DNA of 64,000 nucleotides from Luteithermobacter gelatinilyticus (lineage in GTDB: Bacteria; Pseudomonadota; Alphaproteobacteria; Sphingomonadales; Emcibacteraceae). The notes beneath the pieces were generated by a model that worked only from the letters and a program-made list of their open reading frames with translations, did no database searches and was not told where the DNA came from. Positions 43,392 through 52,631 of the stretch are shown here, piece after piece; position 1 is the first letter of the stretch; every line of letters begins with the position of its first letter. Where the stretch lies: contig NZ_CP040517.1 of assembly GCF_005849285.1 (NCBI RefSeq), positions 874,501 through 938,500 of the forward strand. The letters are read 5' to 3'. A program made the translations under genes and the position numbers.

Positions 43392-44663
43392 ATGGCCCGC
43401 AAAATGAAATTCACTACGCGCATGATTGAGGCGCTCAAACCTGGCCCTGAAAGATATGAAATCTGGGAGCAGGGGCGCGCGGGATTTGGGCTGCGGGTTA
43501 CGCCGGGTGGCACGAAAAGCTGGTTCTATCTATACCGCTTCAAGGGCAGACTCAGGCGCATGACTCTGGGGCGGTTTCCTGAAATCGGCCTGGCCGCGGC
43601 GCACCAGCTTCACGCCGAGGCGGAAGGGAAAAAAGAGCGTGGCATTGATCCAGGAAAGGAACGCGTCGCGTCAAATCGCCGCGAGCGGGAAGCTCCCACC
43701 GTCAAGGAACTGGTCGAGGATTACCTAAATAATATTTCCAAGCGCTCGCTTGATGAGGATCGGCGCATTTTCAACCTGGATGTGCTGCCCGCAATTGGCC
43801 GGAAGAAGGTCAGGGATATTCGCCGTCGCGATGTATTGCAGATACTGGATGGGATTATTGAGCGGGGCTCCCCAATTCAGGCGAACCGCACGCTGGCGGC
43901 AATGCGTCGGATGTTTAACTGGGCGATTGGCCGAGATATTGTTTTGATGAACCCCTGCGCCGCCATAGAGCCGCCGGGGAGGGAAAAAGCTCGCGACAGG
44001 GTTTTGGGGGTTGACGAAATAAAAAGGCTCTGGACGGGACTGGAACAAGCCCGGGTGATTAAGTCTGTGGCCCTGGGGTTGAAGTTCCAGTTGGTAACAG
44101 TGCAACGGATCGGGGAAGTCGCAACAGCGGAATGGCAGGACATGGATCTGGAAGAAAGGATTTGGACCATTCCGGAGTCCAAGGCGAAGAACGGCATTTC
44201 CCACCGCGTCCCACTGTCCGGCTTGGCAGTGGAGATACTGGACCAGGCGCGGGCACTGCAAAAGCGGGATGAGGCAGAACAGGGCCATAATCCGGGCGAG
44301 GGGGACGAAGCGAACTGGGTGTTTCCGTCGCGCGTTGCCGGGCGGGCGGTCACGGTGGCGGCATTCAGCCAGGCAGTTAGAAAAAACCGCGATGTCATGG
44401 GGGTGAAGGACGTGACGCCCCACGACCTGCGGCGTACGGGGGCAAGCCATATCGCCAGCATGGGCATTCCTCGATTGCACATTTCCAAAATTTTAAATCA
44501 CGTGGAAAGCGGCGTTACGGCCGTTTACGACAGGTACGGTTATGACGCGGAAAAACGCTGTGCCCTAGACGCTTGGGCAGCGCGACTTATGGAGATAGTT
44601 CAGGGGGAAAAGCCGGACAAGGTGGTATTGTTTCATGGTAGGCGGACAGGGAGCGAGACATGA
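43392..44663 (+). CDS. P4-type tyrosine integrase
   Basis: 423-aa phage/ICE integrase with the DUF4102 arm-binding N-terminus (RKMKFTTRMIEALKPGPERYEIWEQGRAGFGLRVTPGGTKSWFYLYRF), a SAM-like core-binding domain (VKELVEDYLNNISKRSLDEDRRI...DVLPAIG) and the catalytic domain: Arg in TVQRIGEVATAEW, HDLRRTGASHIASMG, and NHVESGVTAVYDRYGYD with the nucleophile Tyr. Complete. It overlaps the next gene by 4 bases. Together with the tRNA fragment it defines the left end of an integrative element. Confidence 0.92.
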   Translation: MARKMKFTTRMIEALKPGPERYEIWEQGRAGFGLRVTPGGTKSWFYLYRFKGRLRRMTLGRFPEIGLAAAHQLHAEAEGKKERGIDPGKERVASNRREREAPTVKELVEDYLNNISKRSLDEDRRIFNLDVLPAIGRKKVRDIRRRDVLQILDGIIERGSPIQANRTLAAMRRMFNWAIGRDIVLMNPCAAIEPPGREKARDRVLGVDEIKRLWTGLEQARVIKSVALGLKFQLVTVQRIGEVATAEWQDMDLEERIWTIPESKAKNGISHRVPLSGLAVEILDQARALQKRDEAEQGHNPGEGDEANWVFPSRVAGRAVTVAAFSQAVRKNRDVMGVKDVTPHDLRRTGASHIASMGIPRLHISKILNHVESGVTAVYDRYGYDAEKRCALDAWAARLMEIVQGEKPDKVVLFHGRRTGSET

Positions 44664-45385
44664 GCCGCACGCGGACAGAGAAGGAGCAGATCGAGAAGGG
44701 GCTTGTCAAGGTCCGAGAAAGGCGGCAGGGTCAAGTGTGGGTGCGGAACAGGATAGGGCCAGAGGCGGAAAATTTAGGAGAGTTGATAAAAGGCCTTCTA
44801 AAGAAAGAGAAGTTCGGCAAGGAAAGGGTAAAATTCATTTCCGACAGTGCACGCGGCTGGCTTGAAGAGCAGGGGCTGCCAAACACCGCGGTGGTTTGTT
44901 ATAGAGCAGGTGAGCCACCTACGCCGGTTCCCCGGAAAGAATTTGACTTGAAAAAGGGCGGTGTTGCTGTGCTGGACAATTTTCTGGAAAAGTTGGGATA
45001 TGGGTATTGGGATGATGAGCGCCTTGCTGCGCGGCTGGTCATGCATGCTGAGCAAATTCTTGATCCGGGGCTGGATGTGGATGTGATTGAGGAAATGCGG
45101 CGGTTTACGGAAACACTTGAATATTTGCGACAGTTCCGGGCTGTGGATGCCCGGACCGGGAAGCCCCGGAAACGGAAAAGTCTAGGGTCATATATTCGCG
45201 AAGTTTTGAAGAAAGACGGGAGGGGCCTGTCACCCAAGGTCGTTTGGCAAATCCTAGAAGCAAAAGGGGTGGTTCGGGAGAATGAAACGGGAGCCACGGC
45301 TTGGAAAGGGGGGGTGGTGCGTTGGGAATCGTTTTGTAACGCGGTATACCGGGAAAGAAAGAAGCTTAAGAACCTCGAAAATTAA
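44660..45385 (+). CDS. Unknown cargo protein next to the integrase
   Basis: 241-aa protein, not recognised. Its ATG overlaps the integrase stop (ATGA), so it is translationally coupled. Seen: very basic N-terminus (SRTRTEKEQIEKGLVKVRERRQGQVW), a central region with QILDPGLDVDVIEEMRRFTETLEYLRQF, and a C-terminal helix rich in Lys/Arg; no secretion signal, membrane span or known catalytic motif. Coupling suggests a role in element excision or DNA handling, but this is only inference. Confidence 0.72.
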   Translation: MSRTRTEKEQIEKGLVKVRERRQGQVWVRNRIGPEAENLGELIKGLLKKEKFGKERVKFISDSARGWLEEQGLPNTAVVCYRAGEPPTPVPRKEFDLKKGGVAVLDNFLEKLGYGYWDDERLAARLVMHAEQILDPGLDVDVIEEMRRFTETLEYLRQFRAVDARTGKPRKRKSLGSYIREVLKKDGRGLSPKVVWQILEAKGVVRENETGATAWKGGVVRWESFCNAVYRERKKLKNLEN

Positions 45386-45485
45386 AAAAATCCATAGTTA
45401 GTGATTAAGTATGATTCTGTAAAATTTACATTTCAAATTAATCCTGCACACTTCTCTTGTTTTTATAAAAATGCAGGAGAGATGT

Positions 45486-45677
45486 ATGGTAACCCCAGCC
45501 CTTCTTAATATAAAGCAGGTTTGCGAAATCACCAGTTTATCCAAAGTCACGATCTGGCGTTTGGAAAGAGCTGGAGACTTCCCAAAACGACATAAAATTT
45601 CTCGAAACCGCATAGCGTGGCTTCATACTGACATTCAGGATTGGATTGCAGAAAAATCCGGGGGAAAGGGAAAATGA
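45486..45677 (+). CDS. AlpA-family DNA-binding protein / excisionase
   Basis: 63-aa protein with a MerR-like winged helix-turn-helix: LLNIKQVCEITSLSKVTIWRLERAGDFPKRHKISRNRIAWLHTDIQDWI. AlpA proteins act as activators of integrase genes or as excisionases in P4-like elements. Start at 45486 with AGGAGAG upstream; an ATG at 45471 is an alternative. Low-GC surroundings fit a mobile element. Confidence 0.88.
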   Translation: MVTPALLNIKQVCEITSLSKVTIWRLERAGDFPKRHKISRNRIAWLHTDIQDWIAEKSGGKGK

Positions 45678-45862
45678 AAGAAGGCTCCAGCCGTCGGGGT
45701 GAAGCCGTAGAAAGTCCAAGAAATTCGCAGGCGGACTTTACGACTTTTCCCCCTCAAAACAATCAAACTTTTCCAGAAAAAATTATCGCGCGCAGGTATC
45801 GCGTTTTCCCTACCTACGTCCGCGTGATTTCTGAAATCCTTTTGGGAGGCTGCAATGATTAA
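45674..45862 (+). CDS. Short hypothetical protein
   Basis: 62 codons starting with an ATG that overlaps the AlpA-like gene stop (ATGA) and ending with an overlap to the next gene. Polar, Ser/Gln/Arg-rich (KEGSSRRGEAVESPRNSQADFTT), with a short hydrophobic end. The overlaps on both sides favour translation, but composition gives no clue to function and it could be spurious. Confidence 0.45.
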   Translation: MKEGSSRRGEAVESPRNSQADFTTFPPQNNQTFPEKIIARRYRVFPTYVRVISEILLGGCND

Positions 45863-46400
45863 GCGACTGAAGCTTTCTTTTCTGATTTCTCGTTCCGGCG
45901 GCCCGGAAATCATCCATCTGAGCGGCCAGACGGCCCGGGCCCTTCACTCGCTAATTCTAGCCGGGGAGAAGAGTGTCAGGGCGCCGGGAATCTCTGCCTG
46001 GGCGTTCAGGTTGTCTGAATATATTTGCCATTTAAGGCATGAATATTTCCCGGAAGTTTTGAGGGTTAGGGAAAAAACATTCCGGGGTGGTTGGGGACGG
46101 CTGGTACGGGCGCTATATCCTCAGAACCCCAGCTCGGGTTTTGCAACGTCGGGAGATAGCGGAATGACTGATGGCACCACACTAATCCCCAAAAATGCCA
46201 TGGAAGAAATCCGGATTGGACTACAGAAATATCATGGTCAGAAGCTCTATATCCGATTTTTTCTCAATGTTGGCGGCGGTGATTTCTTCCCCTTAAAAAA
46301 GAGGGTGACGTTTCAAATTCATCACCTCAAAGGCTTGATTTCCGCCTACCGGGAAACTCGCAAAATCGCTGCCAAACGCTGTTGGTTAAAAAATAAATAA
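45855..46400 (+). CDS. Two-domain winged-helix / PC4-like protein
   Basis: 181-aa protein. First part (~25-95): IIHLSGQTARALHSLILAGEKSVRAPGISAWAFRLSEYICHLRHE, a winged-helix type seen in proteins of integrated elements. Second part (~115-175): LIPKNAMEEIRIGLQKYHGQKLYIRFFLNVGGGDFFPLKKRVTFQIHHL, resembling transcriptional coactivator PC4/p15 domains that bind single-stranded DNA. The two are usually separate small proteins; here a linker with Ser/Gly/Asp joins them. Its ATG overlaps the previous gene by 8 bases. Possible role in regulation or replication of the element. Confidence 0.65.
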   Translation: MIKRLKLSFLISRSGGPEIIHLSGQTARALHSLILAGEKSVRAPGISAWAFRLSEYICHLRHEYFPEVLRVREKTFRGGWGRLVRALYPQNPSSGFATSGDSGMTDGTTLIPKNAMEEIRIGLQKYHGQKLYIRFFLNVGGGDFFPLKKRVTFQIHHLKGLISAYRETRKIAAKRCWLKNK

Positions 46401-46410
46401 AGGCAGCGGC

Positions 46411-46788
46411 ATGGCAAAAAAAAACAACAAAGGCCGCTCTTCCTATGATCGCCACATACGCTTCTATTACTATCTTTTGAAATCGGAAGCCTGGCGATCT
46501 TTGAAACCCGGCCCGCGCGCCCTCCTGATAGAATTGTATTCCCTTTATAATGGCAATAATAACGGCGATATTTTTTTGTCAGAACGTGAAGCCGCGCGGC
46601 GGTGTAATGTCAATAGAAAAACAGCTGCAAGATATTTTCACGACTTGCAAGAAAAGGGGTTCATTTTTCCAAAAACAAAAGGCTGTTTTAATGTGAAGTC
46701 CCCTGAGGCCACGGCCTGGATTCTCACAGAATTCCCCTATAATGGTAATCTTCCCACGAAGGACTTTATGCGGTGGAACGGGCAATAA
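46411..46788 (+). CDS. Helix-turn-helix protein of the integrated element
   Basis: 125-aa protein. Seen: HIRFYYYLLKSEAWRSLKPGPRALLIELYSLYNGNNNGDIFLSEREAARRCNVNRKTAARYFHDLQEKGFI, a winged helix-turn-helix of the kind that opens replication-initiation or regulatory proteins on integrated elements in Alphaproteobacteria. Eleven bases follow the preceding gene. The direct repeats starting at 46802 follow immediately, which suggests that this protein may bind them. Confidence 0.75.
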   Translation: MAKKNNKGRSSYDRHIRFYYYLLKSEAWRSLKPGPRALLIELYSLYNGNNNGDIFLSEREAARRCNVNRKTAARYFHDLQEKGFIFPKTKGCFNVKSPEATAWILTEFPYNGNLPTKDFMRWNGQ

Positions 46789-46801
46789 AAAATTAAAACG
46801 C

Positions 46802-46941
46802 GGGGGTAAAAAATGGGCCCGCCTGGGGGTAAACGATGGACCCGTTGTCTCAAATTTGTTGCATAAATGTCACGAGTCGGGGGTAAAAAATGGGCCCGTT
46901 TTTATCATTTTTGTATTTTAACGGGGGTAAAAAAGGGGCCA
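46802..46941. repeat. Four iteron-like direct repeats (GGGGGTAAA..TGGnCC)
   Basis: GGGGGTAAAAAATGGGCCCG at 46802, GGGGGTAAACGATGGACCCG at 46825, GGGGGTAAAAAATGGGCCCG at 46879 and GGGGGTAAAAAAGGGGCC at 46923: same orientation, offsets 23, 54 and 44 bases. The offsets are not all multiples of three, so they are not an intact coding repeat. Position directly after a helix-turn-helix gene suggests a binding array or replication iterons. The rest of the gap to 47111 is A-rich with no gene. Confidence 0.7.
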
Positions 46942-47111
46942 CAGATAATATACCATACACCCTTACCAAAAAGCAGGTCCCTTTCCAGGACAACAAATCT
47001 AAAAAAATAAAATAAAAAAAGAATGTTTAACCTTCGACACTCGAGTGGCCTTGTCTTAAAAAAAAGTGGGCAGGACCGTGGTCTTTAGGCCGTAGACTCA
47101 TAATTTTTCAA

Positions 47112-47674
47112 TCAGATTTGCACTGAGGCGAGTTTTGCGGCGGCCAGGAAGTTCTCTGGATTTTTGTTATATCGTGTCGCAATGCCCCGATAATGCTTGA
47201 GCTTACTGAAGAAGCGCTCGACCAGATTTTGTTGCCGATAGGGTCACTTGCTGAAAGCAAATGTCTGTTTCCGGTTGGCCGTGGGCGGGGTGTTTGCCCA
47301 GGCTTTGCGTTCGGCTGTAATGCGGCGCAAGGCATCAGTGTCATAGGTCTTATCTGCCAGGAGAACGGCTCTTTCCTTGATGTCACCGATCAGATCAAGC
47401 ACCGCTTGCTGTCGTGGGCTTGGCTGACTGCCTCAAACAGCTGGTTCCAGACCCCGGCCTTGCGCCAGCGGACAAAGCGGTTGTAGCAGGTGGTTGAGGG
47501 ACCATACCGCTCCGGAATGTCCGCCCACGGCGTCCCTGCCCGAAAGCGCCATAATATCCCATTAGTCACCCGCCGGTCGTCTACTCGCGGCCCCCCGCGA
47601 GACTTGTTCGGCAATAGCGGAGCTATGATCGACCATTCAAAGTCTATTAGTTCATACCGGCGGCGACGCATCAA
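47112..47674 (-). pseudogene. Decayed IS5-family (IS427-like) transposase
   Basis: The minus strand reads MMRRRRYELIDFEWSIIAPLLPNKSRGGPRVDDRR...RYGPSTTCYNRFVRWRKAGVW to 47390 (the OrfA half), then in another frame LADKTYDTDALRRITAERKAWANTPPTANRKQTFAFSK, a stop, and YRQQNLVERFFSKLKHYRGIATRYNKNPENFLAAAKLASVQI (the OrfB end). The middle, with the first catalytic aspartate region, is missing, consistent with a deletion between short similar sequences. Unable to transpose. Element ends are not certain; they are roughly 47090-47715. Confidence 0.85.
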
Positions 47675-47748
47675 TCTTTCCTCAATGTCTTGAGGGAGAT
47701 TGAATCATATCTTAACCCGTTTGGGAATCCCTTTTATGAGTTTACGGC

Positions 47749-49062
47749 CTAGGTGATGATCGCTTCCAGCTGGCGCAGGCGGCGGTGGTAGCCGCCGATG
47801 ATCGACTCGGTGAGGCCATGTGGGAAACCGTTCGGCAGCGCGGCCAGCGTTTTATCGATAGCTTTGTCGCTGCGATCCAGCAACTCTGCGAACAGCTCCT
47901 GGACGATGTTTTTGCCCATGCCGCAGGCTTCGGCCGTTTCCAGAAAGTGCCGGGGAGCAATTCTATGCACGAGGTAATGCCGGCTTTTACCGATGGCCAT
48001 TGCCATTTTCATCTGACGTTGCTGCAGCTGCTTCGCGTCATAGAGCGGCTGGACCGACATGACATCGTAAAACGGCGTTAGAGAAAACCGGCTGCGCGGG
48101 TACAGGAACAGGCTGAAATTCTTGGCGTGACCGTCGGTCGCGGCGAGCAACCAGAACACAATCGCGGCCTTCATGATCCGCCGCTGATCCTCAAGGGGCG
48201 TATCGCTGCTGGTGAACAGGCCAATCAGCCCAGCCAGGCCCGGGCCACCATCGCTTTCATATTTCCGGGCCGGCGGAACCGACAACGCCTGGCAGCAATC
48301 TTCCTGCGGCAGGCGCAGCAGCCGTTTATCCGTGGTCCAGAGCCGGTCGAACCGCTTGACGACGAGCACTTTCCTGTTGCCAAAGCGCGTGATTGCAGTT
48401 TCGGCAGCCGGCAGGCCGAGCGCATTCATCAGCGTCATGCACAGATGCTCGTTCTCGACCGAGAGTGAAAGGTCGATGCCGTCCGGCCGCTTGCCGATCT
48501 CCGGTTTGAAGATGTGGGTGGTCGCCGTTGTGCCGTGCGGGATATGCCACTGGTCCTTCCAATGCAGCAGGGCGGTTTTTTCCTGCGCGCCCGCCAATGA
48601 AATCCGGAATTCTTCATCCGCGCCAATGCCGAGCGGACTATTGCCAAGGTCTCCTAGCAGCGCGGCGATCTCATCGTCACTCACGGGCCTTGCGTCGATC
48701 CCGCCGGGCGGTCCCGGGGCAATGTCTTCGGGCAAGAACTGCAGGGCGCCGACGCAGTCGCGGCCGATTGCGCTCAGCAGGTTGAAGGCATCGGTCCCAT
48801 CGGCCCGGGCGCGTTCGGCAAGCTTGCGGCGGATATCGGGATTATCCGGGAGCAGATTATCGAACACCGCGATCACCGCCGCGCCGATATAGCGATCCTC
48901 GCGCAGCGGCAGCGAGAGGGAGATCGGGAAAGCATCCTCCCAGGACAGCCAGCTGTCATCATACTGGAAATCGACGGCGCCGCTCGCGGCCTTGCGCAGC
49001 TGGCCGACCAACCGGCTGTTCAGATAAACCGCAAGCGGGGCATGTCTTTTGCGGCGGGCCAT
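47749..49062 (-). CDS. hipA: HipA-type serine/threonine kinase toxin
   Basis: 437-aa HipA. Start at 49062, overlapping the hipB stop by one base (TGATGG); the open frame runs further into hipB and is not real. Seen: N-terminal ARRKRHAPLAVYLNSRLVGQLR, SISLPLRE-like FPISLSLPLREDRYIGAAV, LPEDNPDIRRKL-like LLPDNPDIRRKLAERA, ISLAGAQEKTALL (nucleotide loop), and the kinase motif ATDGHAKNFSLFLYPRSRFSLTPFYDVMS with catalytic Asp and the metal-binding Asp. HipA phosphorylates glutamyl-tRNA synthetase in E. coli and induces persistence; the target of this one is not known. Confidence 0.92.
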   Translation of the reverse strand: MARRKRHAPLAVYLNSRLVGQLRKAASGAVDFQYDDSWLSWEDAFPISLSLPLREDRYIGAAVIAVFDNLLPDNPDIRRKLAERARADGTDAFNLLSAIGRDCVGALQFLPEDIAPGPPGGIDARPVSDDEIAALLGDLGNSPLGIGADEEFRISLAGAQEKTALLHWKDQWHIPHGTTATTHIFKPEIGKRPDGIDLSLSVENEHLCMTLMNALGLPAAETAITRFGNRKVLVVKRFDRLWTTDKRLLRLPQEDCCQALSVPPARKYESDGGPGLAGLIGLFTSSDTPLEDQRRIMKAAIVFWLLAATDGHAKNFSLFLYPRSRFSLTPFYDVMSVQPLYDAKQLQQRQMKMAMAIGKSRHYLVHRIAPRHFLETAEACGMGKNIVQELFAELLDRSDKAIDKTLAALPNGFPHGLTESIIGGYHRRLRQLEAIIT

Positions 49063-49316
49063 CAGAACAGCCCCTCGATATCCTCTGGCTTGGCCTGGCT
49101 GCGCGGCCGGACGACAAGCTCCAGATCGAGCGCGGCCAGGGCGGCAATAACCGTGGCAAGCTGCGTGGCCGGGGCGCCGTCCTCCAGCTTGGAAATGGTC
49201 GCCTGGCGCAGATGGATTTTTTCGCCGAGCTGGGATTGCGTCAGGCCCCGTTGCTTGCGGACCCGGCGCAGGATGGCGCCCAGCTGTTTTTCTGATCTGG
49301 CAATCTGTTCGGTCAT
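49062..49316 (-). CDS. hipB: HipB-type antitoxin/repressor
   Basis: 84-aa XRE-family helix-turn-helix protein (SEKQLGAILRRVRKQRGLTQSQLGEKIHLRQATISKLEDG) that would bind the operator palindromes just upstream of its start and neutralise HipA. The stop overlaps hipA by one base. Length and gene order match hipBA modules. An AGGA site sits before the ATG. Confidence 0.92.
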   Translation of the reverse strand: MTEQIARSEKQLGAILRRVRKQRGLTQSQLGEKIHLRQATISKLEDGAPATQLATVIAALAALDLELVVRPRSQAKPEDIEGLF

Positions 49317-49338
49317 GATCCTGTCCTTTTATAGCTAA

Positions 49339-49438
49339 TATACGTAAATGCGTATAAAATGTCAATATACGCGAAAGCGTATAAGTCATTTTTATGCGCG
49401 AACGCGTATAAATGATATTCAGACTACACAAATGTGTA
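49339..49438. promoter_or_regulatory. Ladder of palindromic operators in the hipB / RHH-hsd divergent spacer
   Basis: TATACGTAAATGCGTATA (49339-49356), TATACGCGAAAGCGTATA (49366-49383) and TATGCGCGAACGCGTATA (49393-49410) are 18-base inverted repeats starting exactly 27 bases apart; TACACAAATGTGTA (49425-49438) is a weaker fourth site. They fill the spacer between the hipB start and the RHH gene start, so one set of sites could control both directions. Confidence 0.85.
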
Positions 49439-49459
49439 TCCGTTGGTTACACTGCGGCG

Positions 49460-49657
49460 ATGGAAAAAGATGTCGGGTTTCGCATCAGGCTTCAGCGCGA
49501 GCTGCGCGAGAAATTTCTGGCAGCCTGCCACGCAGAGGACAAGTCGGCGGCGCAGGTGATCCGGGAGTTCATGCGAGAATATGTGTCCAAGCGCCGCCCC
49601 TCAACGGAATCGCCGGCGCAACAATCGCCCGAAAATCGCGATAGAGGTAATTTGTAG
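49460..49657 (+). CDS. Ribbon-helix-helix family small protein
   Basis: 65-aa protein from the ATG at 49460 (an upstream in-frame ATG at 49412 lies among the operators). Seen: FRIRLQRELREKFLAACHAEDKSAAQVIREFMREYV, a typical ribbon-helix-helix DNA-binding pattern, then a polar tail. It sits 18 bp before hsdM, so it may be an autoregulator of the restriction-modification operon or an orphan antitoxin. Confidence 0.75.
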   Translation: MEKDVGFRIRLQRELREKFLAACHAEDKSAAQVIREFMREYVSKRRPSTESPAQQSPENRDRGNL

Positions 49658-49675
49658 ACCAGGAAAAGAGGCACT

Positions 49676-51281
49676 ATGACACGCCGAAAGTCAGAATCGA
49701 AATCAAGCAGCAAAGGCAAGGCCAAGAAAAATAACGGCCAGCTGGGTTTTGAGGCACAGCTCTGGGCCGCCGCCGACAAGCTGCGCGGCAATATGGAGCC
49801 GTCGGACTACAAGCACGTCGCCCTTGGCCTGATCTTTCTCAAATACATCTCCGATGCCTTCGAGACAAAACGTGCGGAACTGCTCAAGGAGGAACTGGCC
49901 GATCCGGAAGACCCGGAGGAATACCTCGCCGAGAACGTCTTCTGGGTGCCTAGGCAAGCCCGCTGGTCGCACCTTCAGGCCAACGCCAAGAAGCCCGAAA
50001 TCGGCAAGCTTATTGACGACGCCATGCTGGCGATTGAGGCCAAGAACGAAAACCTCAAGGGCGTTCTGCCGAAGGACTACGCGCGCCCGGCGCTGAACAA
50101 GGTGATGCTGGGTGAGCTGATCGACCTGATCAGCGGCATCGGCATGGCCGAGGAAGCCGACCGTTCAAAAGACATCCTCGGGCGCGTTTACGAATATTTC
50201 CTCGGGCAGTTTGCCGGCTCGGAAGGCAAACGCGGCGGGGAGTTCTATACGCCGCGTTCCGTCGTGCGGCTTCTGGTCGAGATGCTGGAGCCCTACAAGG
50301 GCCGCGTCTATGACCCGTGCTGCGGCTCCGGCGGCATGTTTGTGCAAAGCGAAAGGTTCGTTGAGGAACACGGCGGGCGCATCGGCGACATCGCCATCTA
50401 CGGGCAGGAAAGCAATTACACCACCTGGCGGCTGGCCAAGATGAACCTCGCGGTGCGCGGCATTGACGCCGACATCCGCTGGAACAACGAGGGCAGCTTC
50501 CATAAGGACGAATTGCCGGACCTGAGGGCCGATTACATTCTCGCCAATCCGCCCTTCAATATCTCCGACTGGGGCGGGGAGAGATTGCGCGAAGACGCCC
50601 GCTGGAAGTTCGGCGTGCCGCCCGTGGGCAACGCCAACTATGCCTGGCTTCAGCATATCTATCACCACTTGGCACCCACCGGCACGGCGGGCGTGGTGCT
50701 CGCCAATGGCTCCATGTCCTCGGCGCAAAGCGGCGAAGGCGAGATTCGCCGCGCGATGGTCGAGGGCGACGTGGTGGATTGCATGATCGCCCTGCCGGGT
50801 CAGCTCTTCTACTCAACCCAGATTCCCGCCTGCCTGTGGTTCCTGGCGCGGGACAAGAAGAACGGCACGTCCTCAAGTAGCGAAGCGGTAGGACAACGGC
50901 AAAGCTTCCGCGACCGGCGCGGCGAGGTTCTGTTCATCGACGCACGCAAGCTCGGCCACATGGTGGACCGCACCCGTCGGGAGTTTTCCGATGAAGACAT
51001 CGCCAAAATTGCGGGCACCTACCACGCCTGGCGCGGGGAGGACGGCGCGGGCGATTACGAAGACGTGCCGGGCTTTTGCAAATCCGCCACGCTGGAGGAG
51101 ATCAGGGCCCACAACCACGTCCTCACCCCCGGCCGCTATGTCGGCGCGGCGGCGGCCGAAGAAGACGATGTACCGTTCGAGGAACGCTTCGCAGAGCTGA
51201 AAGAGGCGTTGGCGGAGCAGTTCGCCGAAGCCGAGGAGCTCAGCGCCCTTATCCAGAAGAAGCTGGAGGAGGTCGGTGCGC

Positions 51282-51289
<8 letters not shown>
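49676..51289 (+). CDS. hsdM: Type I restriction-modification methylase subunit
   Basis: 537-aa HsdM. Seen: a basic N-terminal tail, helical domain ([39 protein letters not shown]), the SAM-binding motif [14 protein letters not shown] (~211-224), and the adenine-N6 motif [13 protein letters not shown] (~290-302). It methylates adenine in the recognition sequence set by HsdS. Its end overlaps the HsdS start by 8 bases. High GC throughout. Confidence 0.95.

Positions 51290-52627
<1,338 letters not shown>

Positions 52628-52631
<4 letters not shown>

Noticed and set aside
46802-46941. Repeats considered as a CRISPR array
   Set aside because: Irregular spacing (23, 54, 44), no uniform spacers, no cas genes.
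49062-49431. N-terminal extension of HipA
   Set aside because: The open frame overlaps hipB in another frame and the sequence is unlike HipA; start placed at 49062.
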